DNA of 64,000 bases from Leisingera thetidis (GTDB lineage: Bacteria; Pseudomonadota; Alphaproteobacteria; Rhodobacterales; Rhodobacteraceae): positions 124,001 to 188,000 of the forward strand of contig NZ_CP109789.1 in the NCBI RefSeq assembly GCF_025857195.1, written 5' to 3'. Shown here piece after piece: positions 1 to 8,653 of this stretch (positions within the stretch are counted from its first letter, which is position 1; every line of letters begins with the position of its first letter). The position numbers and the translations under genes were made by a program. The notes beneath the pieces are model-generated. The model saw only the letters and a list, made by a program, of their open reading frames with translations, was not told the origin of the DNA and did not search any database.

Positions 1-564
1 ATCCGGCAGCGTCTGGGTCCAGGTCGCCTCGGCGAAGGTGAAGTTGGAAGCACCGAGGGTGGCGACAAACAGCTGCGCCGCGCGCACCTCGCCGGTCTTG
101 GGGTCGATCACGTCAATTGTGGCACCGGCATAGTCAACGAACAGCCGCTCTCCTGCGGGATGGCGCTGGCGCATCACCGTCGACAGCTTACCTTCCCAGC
201 AGGAATAGAGGTCACAGAAACGGCTGTACCCGTAGCCATCAGGATGGGCCGCGCGGTACTCTTCCCACAGCAAGCGAAGCGTCACGCCTTTGCGCCGCAA
301 TTCCCGGTGGACGTATGCCCAGTCTGGCTGAAAGGCGCGCCGCGCCGCCTCCCGGGCAGTGCGCGGATAGAGGAGCCGTTCAAGCTCGCTGTCCGACATC
401 TCCGCTGGCAGCGGCCAGCTTAAGCCTGCCTCATGGGCGCGATCCAGATACCCTTGCAGCGTGGTGCGGCCGATCGCCAAGCTCGACGCCATCTGGCGGG
501 TCGACAGGCCCTCGGCTGAAAGTCGCAGTACGTCTCGTATCTTCCGCATCGGCAATCTCTTCAT
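1..564 (-). CDS. istA: IS21-family transposase IstA, N-terminal part (cut by window edge)
   Basis: The reading frame starts at an ATG (complement of 562-564) and stays open to base 1, so only about 188 residues are visible. An N-terminal helix-turn-helix region (residues about 15-45, with LSTRQMASSLAIGRTTL) is followed by the start of the DDE integrase core ([13 protein letters not shown], holding the first catalytic Asp). IstA is the strand-transfer enzyme of IS21 elements and works with the ATPase IstB. The IS21 terminal repeats at 636-680 lie just upstream. A second copy of the same protein is in pieces at 7140-9958 on the other strand. Whether this copy is intact cannot be judged. Confidence 0.85.
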   Translation of the reverse strand, partial: MKRLPMRKIRDVLRLSAEGLSTRQMASSLAIGRTTLQGYLDRAHEAGLSWPLPAEMSDSELERLLYPRTAREAARRAFQPDWAYVHRELRRKGVTLRLLWEEYRAAHPDGYGYSRFCDLYSCWEGKLSTVMRQRHPAGERLFVDYAGATIDVIDPKTGEVRAAQLFVATLGASNFTFAEATWTQTLPD

Positions 565-635
565 CGGGCTTCCTTCGGTCGGGGAAAACCGAAAGGTAGC
601 GAGTTGAAAGATGCCTCGCAGCAGGGCGTCAGAAG

Positions 636-680
636 GGTGGCCGGATGTTCCGGAATCAGTGGCCGGATAAAATCGGAATC
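636..680. repeat. IS21 terminal repeats
   Basis: Two copies of a GTGGCCGGAT...CGGAAT motif sit at about 637-656 and 659-679, directly upstream of istA. The same motif recurs three times at 10760-10828 beyond istB and twice at 3208-3252. Tandem transposase-binding repeats at the ends are typical of IS21. The outermost repeat seems to be missing here. Confidence 0.7.
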
Positions 681-1039
681 TGGAGGGTTCTGTGAGGTCC
701 GCGGGCAGAACGCCGATGCCGCCGCACAGGTGTCGGGCGGACCTCATTGAAGCCGGATTGAACAAACTCTCGGGCCGGTTTTGCGCTATGGGGATTGCGG
801 CACTGGCATTGGCCTGGCGTTATAACCAAGGGGGCGTACGTGCGGATGAATGGTGCCGAACAGTCGGCTGATGGCGCCATGGCTGGTCGCGAGGGACCGC
901 TGAACCGGTCCGGTTTGCGGGCCGGTGGTCTCCCGGAGCGACCAGGACCGGCGTAATCGGGGCCTTGGCCCGCATACCATCTTGCCGGCCCTCGTGCGGA
1001 TCGGCTGCGGATCGCGTGGCGGTGGTTTGCCCCGAGTGC
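681..1039. other. Non-coding tract between IS21 end and IS91 transposase
   Basis: No convincing gene. This is the sequence 3' of the IS91-type transposase and probably includes one terminus of that rolling-circle element. I could not fix the exact end. Confidence 0.4.
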
Positions 1040-2221
1040 TCATGAGCTGTCATTCCAGAACGGTCCGGTGGGTGGTGCCTGACCATGATACCAGACGGCG
1101 AGTGTGACCATCGGCCGGCCGCAGCAGGGGCAAGGACGCGAAACAGGTTCGGGGCTTGTTGCGGGTCGAACGCGGTCGGCTGCCTCCGGTGTACCGGCAG
1201 CCAGCAGCGCCCGGCAGGTTGTGAGACGGGCAGCGCGCTGTCCGTTTGCGAGAAAGCCGTAATGACGGATGCGATGAACGCCGTCCGGCAGGGTATGCAG
1301 GAGGAAACGCCGGATGAACTCACCGGCGTCGAGGGTCATCCTTCTGGGTCTGCGGCCACGACGATAGTCGCGCCAGCGGAAGGTCACCCTGTCGTCCTCC
1401 ATGCTGATCAGGCGGGAGTTGGCGATGGCAACGCGATGCGTATAGCGGCTGAGATAGGCCAGCACCTGCCCTGGTCCGCCAAAGGGTGGTTTGGCATAAA
1501 CGACCCAGTCGCGGCGGCTTACCGAAGTCAGCATCCGGGCAAAGGCTGGCGGGTCGGCCAATTCTTCAATCTCGCCGAAGAACTGCAACTGCCCGACCTC
1601 GAAGGCGGCGCGCAATGCTTCCAGAAACAGCCGTCTGAACAGGCGCGACAACACCCGGACCGGCAGAAAGAAATTGGGACGGCAGGCAACCCAGCGGCTG
1701 CCGTCCGGCGATGGGCCCCCGCCCGGTACGATGCAATGGAGATGGGGATGGTAGTTGAGGGTCTGGCCCCAGCTGTGCAGTACCGCGATGAGACCGATCC
1801 CGGCGCCGAGATGTCTGGGGTCGGCAGCGATGATGCGCAGGGTCTCGGCCGCCGCCCGGAACAGAATACCGTAGACACGCTTTTTGTTCTGGAAGGCAAT
1901 GGCTGCAATCTCTTCGGGCAGCGTGAAGACCACATGGAAATAGGGCACCGGCAACAAATCACCTGCCCGGGCCTCCAGCCAGTCACGCGCCGCCGCCCCC
2001 TGGCACTTGGGGCAGTGCCGGTTGCGGCAGGAATTATAGGCGACACGCACCGTGCGGCAGGTCCGGCAACCCTCGACATGGCCGCCAAGCGCAGCTGTCC
2101 TGCACAGTTCGATCGCGCTCATTACCCGGCGTTCGACACGGCCCAGATGTCCGTCATGGGCCTGCCGCCACGCCTCGCCATAGCGACGGAAAATATCCGC
2201 CACCTCCACGGCCGGGCGCAT
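1040..2221 (-). CDS. IS91-family rolling-circle transposase (copy 1)
   Basis: 393 residues, full length for the family. An N-terminal zinc-finger-like cluster (CRTCRTV, CRNRHCPKC, residues about 55-75) precedes the HUH nuclease core with HPHLHCIVPGG, and the Y2-type motif YLSRYTHRVA carries the nicking tyrosines. Such enzymes (IS91/IS801/IS1294 group) move by rolling-circle replication without target duplication. The gene begins 10 bases after the stop of the tyrosine recombinase at 2232-3101, so the two are probably cotranscribed. A related pair lies at 58409-60500 in the same orientation, but that one is frameshifted. This copy has no visible lesion. Confidence 0.9.
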   Translation of the reverse strand: MRPAVEVADIFRRYGEAWRQAHDGHLGRVERRVMSAIELCRTAALGGHVEGCRTCRTVRVAYNSCRNRHCPKCQGAAARDWLEARAGDLLPVPYFHVVFTLPEEIAAIAFQNKKRVYGILFRAAAETLRIIAADPRHLGAGIGLIAVLHSWGQTLNYHPHLHCIVPGGGPSPDGSRWVACRPNFFLPVRVLSRLFRRLFLEALRAAFEVGQLQFFGEIEELADPPAFARMLTSVSRRDWVVYAKPPFGGPGQVLAYLSRYTHRVAIANSRLISMEDDRVTFRWRDYRRGRRPRRMTLDAGEFIRRFLLHTLPDGVHRIRHYGFLANGQRAARLTTCRALLAAGTPEAADRVRPATSPEPVSRPCPCCGRPMVTLAVWYHGQAPPTGPFWNDSS

Positions 2222-2231
2222 GGCGCGCGCC

Positions 2232-3101
2232 TCAGCCGGGTGGCACCACCTCCAGGCTCAGGCGATCAAACGGGCTTTGCGTCTTCGCGATCGTCGTTGT
2301 GGCAACCTGCGTGTAGCGCGCAGTGGTCGACAGGTTCGCGTGTCCGAGCAGCACCTGGATCACCCGGATGTCGACACCGTTCTCCAGCATATGGGTGGCG
2401 AAGCTGTGTCGCAGCGTGTGCACGCTGACCTTCTTGGTCAGTCCCGCTGCTTTGGTCGCGGACCGGCAGGCGGAATGCAGCACCTGCACATCAATCGGTT
2501 TGTCGCCACGGCCGGGAAACAGCCAGTCATTCGGATGCGCCAGGCGCCAGTAAGTCCGCAAGATGCCGAGAAGCTGCGGCGAGAGCATGACGGTCCGGTC
2601 CTTGGCGCCTTTGCCATGACGGACCTGGATCAGCATGCGATCGCTGTCGATATCCGTGACCTTCAAACTGACTACCTCGGAGGCACGCAGGCCCGCGGCA
2701 TAGGCCGTTGTCAGTGCCGCGCGTGCCTTCAGCGACGGCACCGCCTCAAGAAAACGCACGACCTCGTCGGCACTCAAGATCGTTGGCAATTTGCGTGGCG
2801 TGCGCGCATAGGCGATCCGTTCGGGAATCTCTGCCCGGTTCAGCGTCACGCCGTAGAAGAAGCGCAAGGCACAGACCGTCTGGTTCAAAGCTGGCCAGGA
2901 AATACCCTGCGATACAAGGTAGACCTGAAAGGCGCGGACATCCTCCAGCCCCAGTCGATCCGGCGAACAGTCGAAATACCGACTGAACTTTGCAACGGCA
3001 TGAAGATAGGATCGTTGCGTGGCCGGCGACAGGTTGCGAAGCGTCATGTCGTCGATCATACGGCGGCGCAGCGGGCTTACCGCTGATGTGGCATCAGCCA
3101 T
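2232..3101 (-). CDS. Tyrosine recombinase paired with IS91 transposase (copy 1)
   Basis: 289 residues, XerC/D-like. An N-terminal SAM-like core-binding domain (residues about 10-95) precedes the catalytic domain with AAGLRASEV (first Arg), [12 protein letters not shown] (His-x-x-Arg) and LLGHANLSTTARYTQV (His and nucleophile Tyr), so all active-site residues are present. It sits immediately 5' of the IS91 transposase and is followed on its upstream side by a long hairpin (3102-3164). The same gene order and hairpin recur at 58.4-60.56 kb, which makes the recombinase part of the element rather than a host gene. Its role in transposition is not known to me. Confidence 0.88.
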   Translation of the reverse strand: MADATSAVSPLRRRMIDDMTLRNLSPATQRSYLHAVAKFSRYFDCSPDRLGLEDVRAFQVYLVSQGISWPALNQTVCALRFFYGVTLNRAEIPERIAYARTPRKLPTILSADEVVRFLEAVPSLKARAALTTAYAAGLRASEVVSLKVTDIDSDRMLIQVRHGKGAKDRTVMLSPQLLGILRTYWRLAHPNDWLFPGRGDKPIDVQVLHSACRSATKAAGLTKKVSVHTLRHSFATHMLENGVDIRVIQVLLGHANLSTTARYTQVATTTIAKTQSPFDRLSLEVVPPG

Positions 3102-3164
3102 GGGATGGTCTCCTGATAAAGGTTGGTCTCAGCAACCAAACCTTCCCATCAGGAGGCCATTCCC
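3102..3164. repeat. Long imperfect hairpin upstream of recombinase (IS91-type terminus)
   Basis: Arms CTCCTGAT (3110-3117) and ATCAGGAG (3148-3155) pair, extended inward by AAGGTTGG (3119-3126) against CCAAACCTT (3136-3144) and outward by GGGATGG against CCATTCCC. Subterminal hairpins are expected at rolling-circle IS ends. A different-sequence hairpin occupies the same place by copy 2. Confidence 0.55.
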
Positions 3165-3205
3165 ACCAATAGCTACACCCCTCCCGCGTCAGCGGGTTCG
3201 TTCAA

Positions 3206-3830
3206 TCAGTGGCCGGATGTTTTTGGAATAGGTGGCCGGATCACACTGGAATACACAGGCACCTCCATGAAGGGGGTGTTTGTGCGCCACACCGCGTGAA
3301 GGATGACCGCCAGTTTTCGGGCCAGCGCAACTTTTGCCTTTCGCGGCCCAGTGCGTTCTGCGATCGCCTTCGCCCAGGTTCGCAGGCGTGGCCCGCCGAG
3401 GCTTCGGCAGAAGATCGCGTTCGCCGTCTCGTACAGGCATTTCCGGGTGAACCCGTCGCCCCGTTTCGAGACCCGCCCGTTCCGGCTGATCTTGCCGGAT
3501 TCGTAGCGCCGTGGGGTCAGCCCGAGCCAGGCGCCAGCACTGGACAACCGTCGGAAACGGGAGGCATCGTCGAACGCGGAGACCACCGCCGGTGGGGTGA
3601 TCGCCCCGACACCCGGAGCCGTCATCGGCAGGCGCACCGTTTCATGACGTTTGGCAATCGCCCGGATCCGGCAGTCGAGCCTGGCAATCTGTGCCAGCAC
3701 ATCGCGCCGGGCCTGCATGAGCGCTTCGAAGATCGGCAGTAGCTCGGGAGCGACTGCCAACTCGCCTTCGATGATTTCCTTGGCACGGCGCCTGAACCCG
3801 CCAACCCGCTTGCCGAACATGATGCCGAAG
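3206..3830 (-). pseudogene. IS110-family transposase, C-terminal remnant
   Basis: About 195 residues of the C-terminal half of an IS110 transposase, including TAPGVGAITPPAVVSAFDD, the helix-hairpin-helix transposase_20 region. The N-terminal DEDD RuvC-like domain is missing: the frame runs into an IS6 terminus at about 3831. At the C-terminus the IS110 frame ends near residue string NTPFMEV and the last 17 codons are read from the IS21-type terminal repeats at 3208-3252. It is therefore truncated by other elements on both sides and cannot be active. Confidence 0.75.
3208..3252. repeat. IS21-type terminal repeats (orphan end)
   Basis: Two GTGGCCGGAT motifs (from about 3209 and 3232) match those at 636-680 and 10760-10828. 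No IS21 genes adjoin this end, so it is a leftover terminus. It lies just beyond IS91 copy 1, which may have landed in or captured an IS21 end. Confidence 0.55.
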
Positions 3831-4639
3831 GGCATTGCCAAGTTACCGGACTTGGATTGCAATTTGGGGTAGTCCGCGCATTCAGGCCGATAGTTCGGTT
3901 GCATATCCGCCCCACAGGTCGAATGCATCATCTCTGGCGTGGCGGTAGGAAAGAGCGGAAAGGCGATAGCGGCGGGGACGGAAGATCGTGCTGATCTGGT
4001 CGTGGGCAGCGAGAAACCTTTGCGCCTGGCGTGGAGACTTGAACCGGCCCATGATCTTTTCCCGCTTCCGCGTTGGCCGATGTGCCCCTTCGATCCGATT
4101 GTTGAGGCCCTTGTGCGCTCGATGGCCGGCCCCAGACGCGAGGGCCTGGATTGGCTTGGTATAACTGCGCAGTTTGCCGGTGATCACCACGCGCGGTTTG
4201 CCATAGGCGGTGACCAGACCGGCGAAATGACGCTTTGCGGCTTTGGCGTTGCGGCGGGGCTGACTTAGAATGTCGAGACCGTCTCCGTCGGCATCGATGG
4301 CCCGCCACAGTCAATGTTTCACTCCGTTGATCGGCCCAACGACCTCGTCCATATGCCATTTGCCGGCTGGCCTGGGCCGATCGCGCCGGATACAAGCCGC
4401 AAACTGGGAACCGAACCGGTTCACCCAGAGACGGATGGCCCCGCGACTGACGATGACGCCACGCTCTGCCAGCAAATCTTCGACATCCGCCGTGCTAAGG
4501 GCAAACCGATGATACGCCCACACTGCGTAGGCGACGACTTCACGGGGAAAACGAAAGCCCTTCAGGCGTGGCATCGAGGTGGGTATCGTCATGGCACCTC
4601 GCTATCCGAGAAGCGGAATGCGATCAACTTGGCAGTGCC
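3831..4639 (-). mobile_element. IS6-family element with broken transposase
   Basis: Bounded by related termini: GGCATTGCCAAGTT (3831-3844) and AACTTGGCAGTGCC (4626-4639), imperfect inverted repeats of about 14 bp. The length of about 0.8 kb is right for IS6. The bases flanking the two ends do not match, so no target duplication is visible. That fits cointegrate-type IS6 rearrangement or an adjacent deletion. Confidence 0.65.
3882..4592 (-). pseudogene. IS6-family transposase with an in-frame stop codon
   Basis: A DDE transposase of about 236 codons. The N-terminal part (from MTIPTSMPRLKGFRFP, with HTH and the first DDE Asp in HMDEVVG) and the C-terminal part (NNRIEGAHRPTRKREK, ending SYRHARDDAFDLW) lie in the same frame, separated by a single TGA at 4311-4313. 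Related proteins have Trp at this point (KH-W-LWRAIDADG), so one TGG to TGA change explains it. No frameshift is needed. The gene is inactive unless the stop is read through. Confidence 0.85.
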
Positions 4640-4859
4640 GCTTGGCTTGACTTACTTCTTCATCAGTCATGACCTCGCCGTGGTACGTTACCTTTGCGAC
4701 CGGGTCGCTCTGATCTACCGCGGTGAATTGGTGGAAGAAGGCGACACGGATCAGATCTTCGACCACCCCGAAAGTGAATATACGAGAATGCTGATCGGCG
4801 CGATGCCTGAGGTACAGGTTCCGCAATCAGCAGGGGATCGCAAAGTTGCCGGCGTGTGA
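4640..4859 (+). pseudogene. Fragment of oligopeptide/dipeptide ABC transporter ATPase
   Basis: The frame encodes the last 60 or so residues of an OppF/DppF-type ATPase: FFISHDLAVVRYLCDRVALI contains the switch His (H-loop), followed by YRGELVEEGDTDQIF and a typical C-terminus. Walker A, signature and Walker B are absent. The fragment starts exactly where the IS6 element ends and runs into another IS6 3' end at about 4838. It appears to be a host gene severed by IS6 insertions. An orphan peptide-type binding protein is at 28360-30027, but a link is speculative. Confidence 0.75.
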
Positions 4860-5040
4860 TTGAGTTGGGTGAGGCTTTTGTGTTTCGGGCTGCCATTTCG
4901 ACAGCATAGCCAGTCCAAAAACCAAAAGCATCGGCCCGATTGTGACGGTACGAAACTGGAGCAGTATTCGGCGCGCGGGTACGGGCGAGATAAAATTTGT
5001 TTGCCTGCGTCTCGGCCAGCCGCTGCGCCGCATCCTTCAC
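4838..5040 (-). pseudogene. IS6-family transposase, C-terminal remnant
   Basis: The frame includes VSYRHNRADAFGFWTGYAVEMAA, the hallmark C-terminus of IS6 transposases, with the usual stop changed to Arg. The terminus at about 4838-4860 resembles the end at 3831. The upstream part has lost homology. Confidence 0.6.
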
Positions 5041-5249
5041 GGCCTGAAAACCTGGCGTTTGCCCGTGCCCGTCCTAGAATACACTATCGGTCGGGTTGAG
5101 TGCGTTTGGCCGAAACTGCCGATGACTAGTTACGTTGCGCCCGCACATAGGTGCTTGCTGCATAGGCATTCAGCTTGACCGACACCGCCCTGGCCGAAGA
5201 AAACGCCCGTCTAACGGCCCGCCTCCCCGAGGTGGAGAAAACTTGGGAC

Positions 5250-5573
5250 TCAGGTCACAGGATTTATCGGCGCAACGCCAGCTGCCACACCCCGCAGCAT
5301 GCAGATCAAGTCCTGGACGGAGGTCTCAACGTCAGGTTCTCCGTACTGACGCAAATGCGCCAATGTCTCCTCAAGCAGGCTCACCTGTTGCAGCAACAGA
5401 AACGCATGATACTGGTCCGGTTGCCGGGAGATATTATCAAAAAAATCAACTTGCGCCCCGCTATCATAGAGCGGAGGAAGGACAATATCACCTTCCTCTT
5501 CCCACCCTAAGATACCGCAGGCATCTGCAAGCCTGGCAAGATCTTCCAGCGCTTGCTTGTACCGCCACGCCAA
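5250..5573 (-). CDS. Hypothetical protein, probably 5'-truncated
   Basis: 107 residues from a GTG. Acidic, with a helical look (EDLARLADACGILGWEEEGD, LLLQQVSLLEETLAHLRQYG). I do not recognise it. The first codons overlap, on the opposite strand, an IS6 transposase C-terminus at 5555-5680, so the native start was probably lost to that insertion. It sits between two IS6 remnants facing each other and may be a piece of captured host DNA. Translation is uncertain. Confidence 0.4.
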   Translation of the reverse strand: MAWRYKQALEDLARLADACGILGWEEEGDIVLPPLYDSGAQVDFFDNISRQPDQYHAFLLLQQVSLLEETLAHLRQYGEPDVETSVQDLICMLRGVAAGVAPINPVT

Positions 5574-5680
5574 GGCCGATGCTTTCGACCTCTGGAACGG
5601 CTATGCTGCCGAAATATGCGCCTGACAGTCCGAGGTCTCGCCTTTCTCAATCACACCCAAACAACTTGGCAATCCCGGTT
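5555..5680 (+). pseudogene. IS6-family 3' end remnant
   Basis: Plus-strand codons read YRHAKADAFDLWNGYAAEI then a stop, the IS6 transposase C-terminus, followed by a terminus CAACTTGGCAATCC near 5664-5677 that resembles the ends at 3831 and 4838. Only the end of the element survives. Confidence 0.65.
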
Positions 5681-5764
5681 GAGGGGATAAGCCCCGAACA
5701 ACTAGACGTCTGTGTCGGGGTGCTCCAGCAGATGCTGCAGAAAATCCGGGTACACGACCTGTAG
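5681..5764 (+). pseudogene. Possible C-terminal remnant of a small regulator
   Basis: Directly after the IS6 end, codons read ISPEQLDVCVGVLQQMLQKI and a stop. The look (helical, end of a winged-helix protein) suggests the tail of a MarR-type regulator, but this is only a resemblance. Confidence 0.25.
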
Positions 5765-5778
5765 CGGAGCTATTGTCA

Positions 5779-7139
5779 AATCTGGTGTTTGGGCGGTCAT
5801 CAAGCGGCGGCCTGATCTTGTGTTGATGGCTTGATGCCGTTGATGAAATCGACGCCTTCGATGACGTCTGCGAGATGAGCGAAGCCGCGCAGCTTGCGCC
5901 AGCTTTTCTCAGCGCATTGGCCGAGCTTGAACATCATGTGGAGCATCCCGTCCCGGCTCAGGCATCCCTTGGTGCGTTTCGTGCGGTGGCGGATGGTGGC
6001 GAACGCGCTCTCGATGGGATTTGACGTCCTGATGCTCTGCCAGTGCTGGGCGGGGAAGTCGTAGAAGGTCAGCAGTTCGTCGCGGTCCTTGACCAGGCAT
6101 TCGACCGCCTTGGGGTATTTCGCTTCGTAGGTGCCGACGAACAAGTCAAACTCCTTGCGGGCATCTTCACGGGTCTCGGCCTGCCAGATGTCGTGCAGCG
6201 CCTTCTTTGCCTTGGGCTGACTGCGCTTGGCAGATAGTTCAGAACGTTGCCCGTCTTATGCACCCAGCAGCGCTGTTGCCGGGTGGAGGGATAGACTTCC
6301 TCAAGAGCCGCCCAAAATCCCATGGCCCCGTCGCCGACCGCCAGTTTCGGAGCGTTGAGGCCGCGGCTTTTGAGCCCCAGCAGGACCTCGCGCCAGCTTT
6401 GGGTGCTTTCCGCACGCCGTCCTCGATGGCCAGGAAATGCTTCTCGCCGCGCGCATTGACGCCGATCACGACCAGGGCGCAGAGCCGGTCATCTGTGCCG
6501 CGCAAGCCGCTGTAGATCCCGTCGGCCCAGACATAGACCCATTCATCACGGCCAAGATCGGCCTTGCGCCAGGCGTCGTACTCCTCCGCCCATTGCGCCT
6601 TCAGCCGCGCCACTGTCTTGGCCGAGAAGCCGGTCGCGTCCGGGCCCAGGAGCGCCTTGAGTGCTGCGCCCATCTCGCCCGTAGAGATGCCCTTGAGGTA
6701 CAGCCAGGGGCAGCGCCGCCTCGATCGACTTCGCCTTGCGGACGTAAGGCGGGACCAGCGCCGAGCGGAACGCCACAGGCGCGCCCGTCTTCGAGCGCAC
6801 CTTCGGGATCTGCACCGTGACCGGGCCGATCCCGGTCTGCACGGCGCGTTCGGGGTGGTGTCCGTTCCGAACAACCGCGGCCCGGCCCTCCGGGGTGCGG
6901 TGTTTCGCAAATTCGGCCAGAGGAAAGCGTCCAGCTCCGCCTCGACCGCCGTTTGCAGAAGCTCCCGCGCGCCCTTGCGCAGAAGATCCGTCAGCGGGTC
7001 CGACACGGTGTCTCGACCGGCAAATTCGATGATGGTAGCGTCATTCATGGTGGTGCGTCCTCGATGGTTGGTGGTTTGTTTGGCGACATCAAACCAACCA
7101 GATGCACCGCCAGCTTTCAAACCGCCCAAACACCAGATT
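5779..7139 (-). mobile_element. IS256-family element, degenerate
   Basis: Perfect 19-bp inverted repeats (AATCTGGTGTTTGGGCGGT at 5779-5797 and its complement at 7121-7139) bound a decayed transposase gene. The 8-9 bases flanking each end do not match. The right end abuts istA sequence at 7140, while no istA sequence lies left of 5779, so an adjacent deletion or recombination removed the 5' part of istA. Confidence 0.85.
5800..7048 (-). pseudogene. IS256 (mutator-type) transposase, multiply frameshifted
   Basis: The N-terminus MNDATIIEFAGRDTVSDPL begins at 7048 and the C-terminus ends at 5800, but the protein is spread over all three minus frames. Recognisable blocks are TGIGPVTVQIPKVRSKTGAP, PWLYLKGISTGEMGAALKAL, VYVWADGIYSGLRG with a catalytic Asp, MGFWAALEEVYP with RQQRCWVHKTGNVL, and the C-terminal FYDFPAQHWQSIRTSNPIES with the catalytic Glu. 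At least four frame changes separate them. This is an old, inactive copy. Confidence 0.85.
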
Positions 7140-7460
7140 CAGCCATAGCTGTTCTGTGACCTCTATTCCTGCTGGGAAGGTAAGCTGTCGCCGGTGATGC
7201 GTCAGCGCCATCCCGCAGGAGAGCGGCTGTTCGTTGACTATGCCGGTGCCACGATTGACGTGATCGACCCCAAGACCGGCGAGGTGCGCGCGGCGCAGCT
7301 GTTTGTCGCCACCCTCGGTGCTTCCAACTTCACCTTCGCCGAGGCGACCTGGACCCAGACGCTGCCGGATTGGATCTCCAGCCACGTGCGGGCCTTTTCC
7401 TTTATTGGCGGTGTGACCGCTCAAGTTGTACCCGATAATCTTCGGGCTGGCGTCACCAAG
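7140..7460 (+). pseudogene. istA: istA fragment (IS21 copy 2), central part
   Basis: From about 7150 the frame reads [20 protein letters not shown] and continues through the DDE core segment [18 protein letters not shown] to NLRAGVTK. This nearly matches the istA at 1-564 where they overlap. The first 130 or so codons are missing at the IS256 end (7139), and the frame is interrupted at 7461 by the IS1111-type element, resuming at 9081. Confidence 0.85.
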
Positions 7461-7612
7461 ATGCCGTAATGGGGCTCGACGCGAATCGTTGCCGTTACGG
7501 CTTGTTGCGGAGGCAGGAAAGAGGTGTTGTTGCCCTTGGCACGCATAGCGTGCCGACGGGATCGTGCCGTGAGGCACGTCCCAATTCCCCGATAAGAAAG
7601 AAGGACAACGAC

Positions 7613-8653
7613 ATGCACATGTTTATAGGTCTCGACGTCTCGCTGGCAAGCACTGCGGCCTGTGTTCTCAGCGAACACGGCAAGGTCATGAAGGAAACCA
7701 AAGTCGACAGCGAACCGGAGGCGCTGATCACCTTCCTGCGCAGCCTGTCCGGCTCCATGATAACCATAGGTCTCGAAGCGGGTCCGCTGTCGCAATGGTT
7801 GCACAGGCACCTCACGCAAGACGGTTTTGAGGTCATCCTGATGGAGACACGCCAGGTGAAGGGCGCGCTGCAGGCCATGCCGATCAAGACCGATCGCCGG
7901 GACGCTGAGGGCATTGCCCGGCTTCTGCAGATGGGCTGGTTCCGCCCGGTCCACTGCAAATCGATCTCAGCCCAGGAGATGCGCGCGGTGCTGACCGCAC
8001 GCAAAGCGGTGCAGAAGGCGGCCCTCGACATCGAGTTGTCGCTGCGCGGGGTTCTGCGCAATTTCGGCCTGAAGATGGGCAAGGTTGCCAAGGGGCGTTT
8101 CGAAGCCCGCGTCCGAGAGCTGGCCGCAAGCAACACGATGCTCGAGGCTGCGGCCGAACCCATGCTGCGTGCCCGGGCCGAGTTGCGCGGGGAACTCGCG
8201 CGGCTGGAGAAGCTGCTGAGGGATCTGGTGAAGGTCGACCCGATCTGTCGGCTGATGATGACCATGCCCGGCGTCGGCGCGGTTGTGGCCCTGACCGTGC
8301 GCGCGGCCTTCGATGATCCGGAGCGGTTCCGTTCCTCGAAGGACGTTGGCCCTTGGGCCGGTCTGACCCCCAGCCGTCACCAATCGGGAGAGCGGGATGT
8401 CGTTGGGGCCATTACTCGGGCGGGTGATGCTGGCCTGCGGACGGCCCTCTTCCAAGCCGCCACGGTCATGCTGCATCGTGGCGCAAAGAACTGGCTGACG
8501 GCCTGGGCGCTGCGGGTGGCGCAGCGGCGTGGCAAGAAGCGTGCAACGGTCGCCTTGGCGCGCCGGATCGGCGTGGTGCTGCACCGCATGTGGCGGGACA
8601 ACACTGAGTTCCGCTTCACCCGCGACGCCGCCATGGCGTCTTCCGCGGCGTGA
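7613..8653 (+). CDS. IS110/IS1111-family transposase, intact
   Basis: 346 residues; ATG at 7613 with an AAGAAGGA-like ribosome site just upstream. The N-terminal DEDD RuvC-like domain starts MHMFIGLDVSLAS (first Asp at residue 8) and holds IKTDRRDAEGIARLL. The C-terminal transposase_20 domain contains MPGVGAVVALTVRAAFDD and the conserved LGLTP-like block GPWAGLTPSRHQSG. No lesion is visible, and this is one of few intact transposases here. It belongs to the class of recombinases guided by an element-encoded bridge/seek RNA. Confidence 0.92.
   Translation: MHMFIGLDVSLASTAACVLSEHGKVMKETKVDSEPEALITFLRSLSGSMITIGLEAGPLSQWLHRHLTQDGFEVILMETRQVKGALQAMPIKTDRRDAEGIARLLQMGWFRPVHCKSISAQEMRAVLTARKAVQKAALDIELSLRGVLRNFGLKMGKVAKGRFEARVRELAASNTMLEAAAEPMLRARAELRGELARLEKLLRDLVKVDPICRLMMTMPGVGAVVALTVRAAFDDPERFRSSKDVGPWAGLTPSRHQSGERDVVGAITRAGDAGLRTALFQAATVMLHRGAKNWLTAWALRVAQRRGKKRATVALARRIGVVLHRMWRDNTEFRFTRDAAMASSAA

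Noticed and set aside
1085..2428. Plus-strand open frame of 447 codons
   Set aside because: Antisense to the IS91 transposase and recombinase; no domain, a shadow of GC-rich codon bias.
5175..5510. ORF beginning TDTALAEENARLTARL
   Set aside because: The first residues recall an IS66 transposase leader, but the match is too short and the rest is antisense to another frame.
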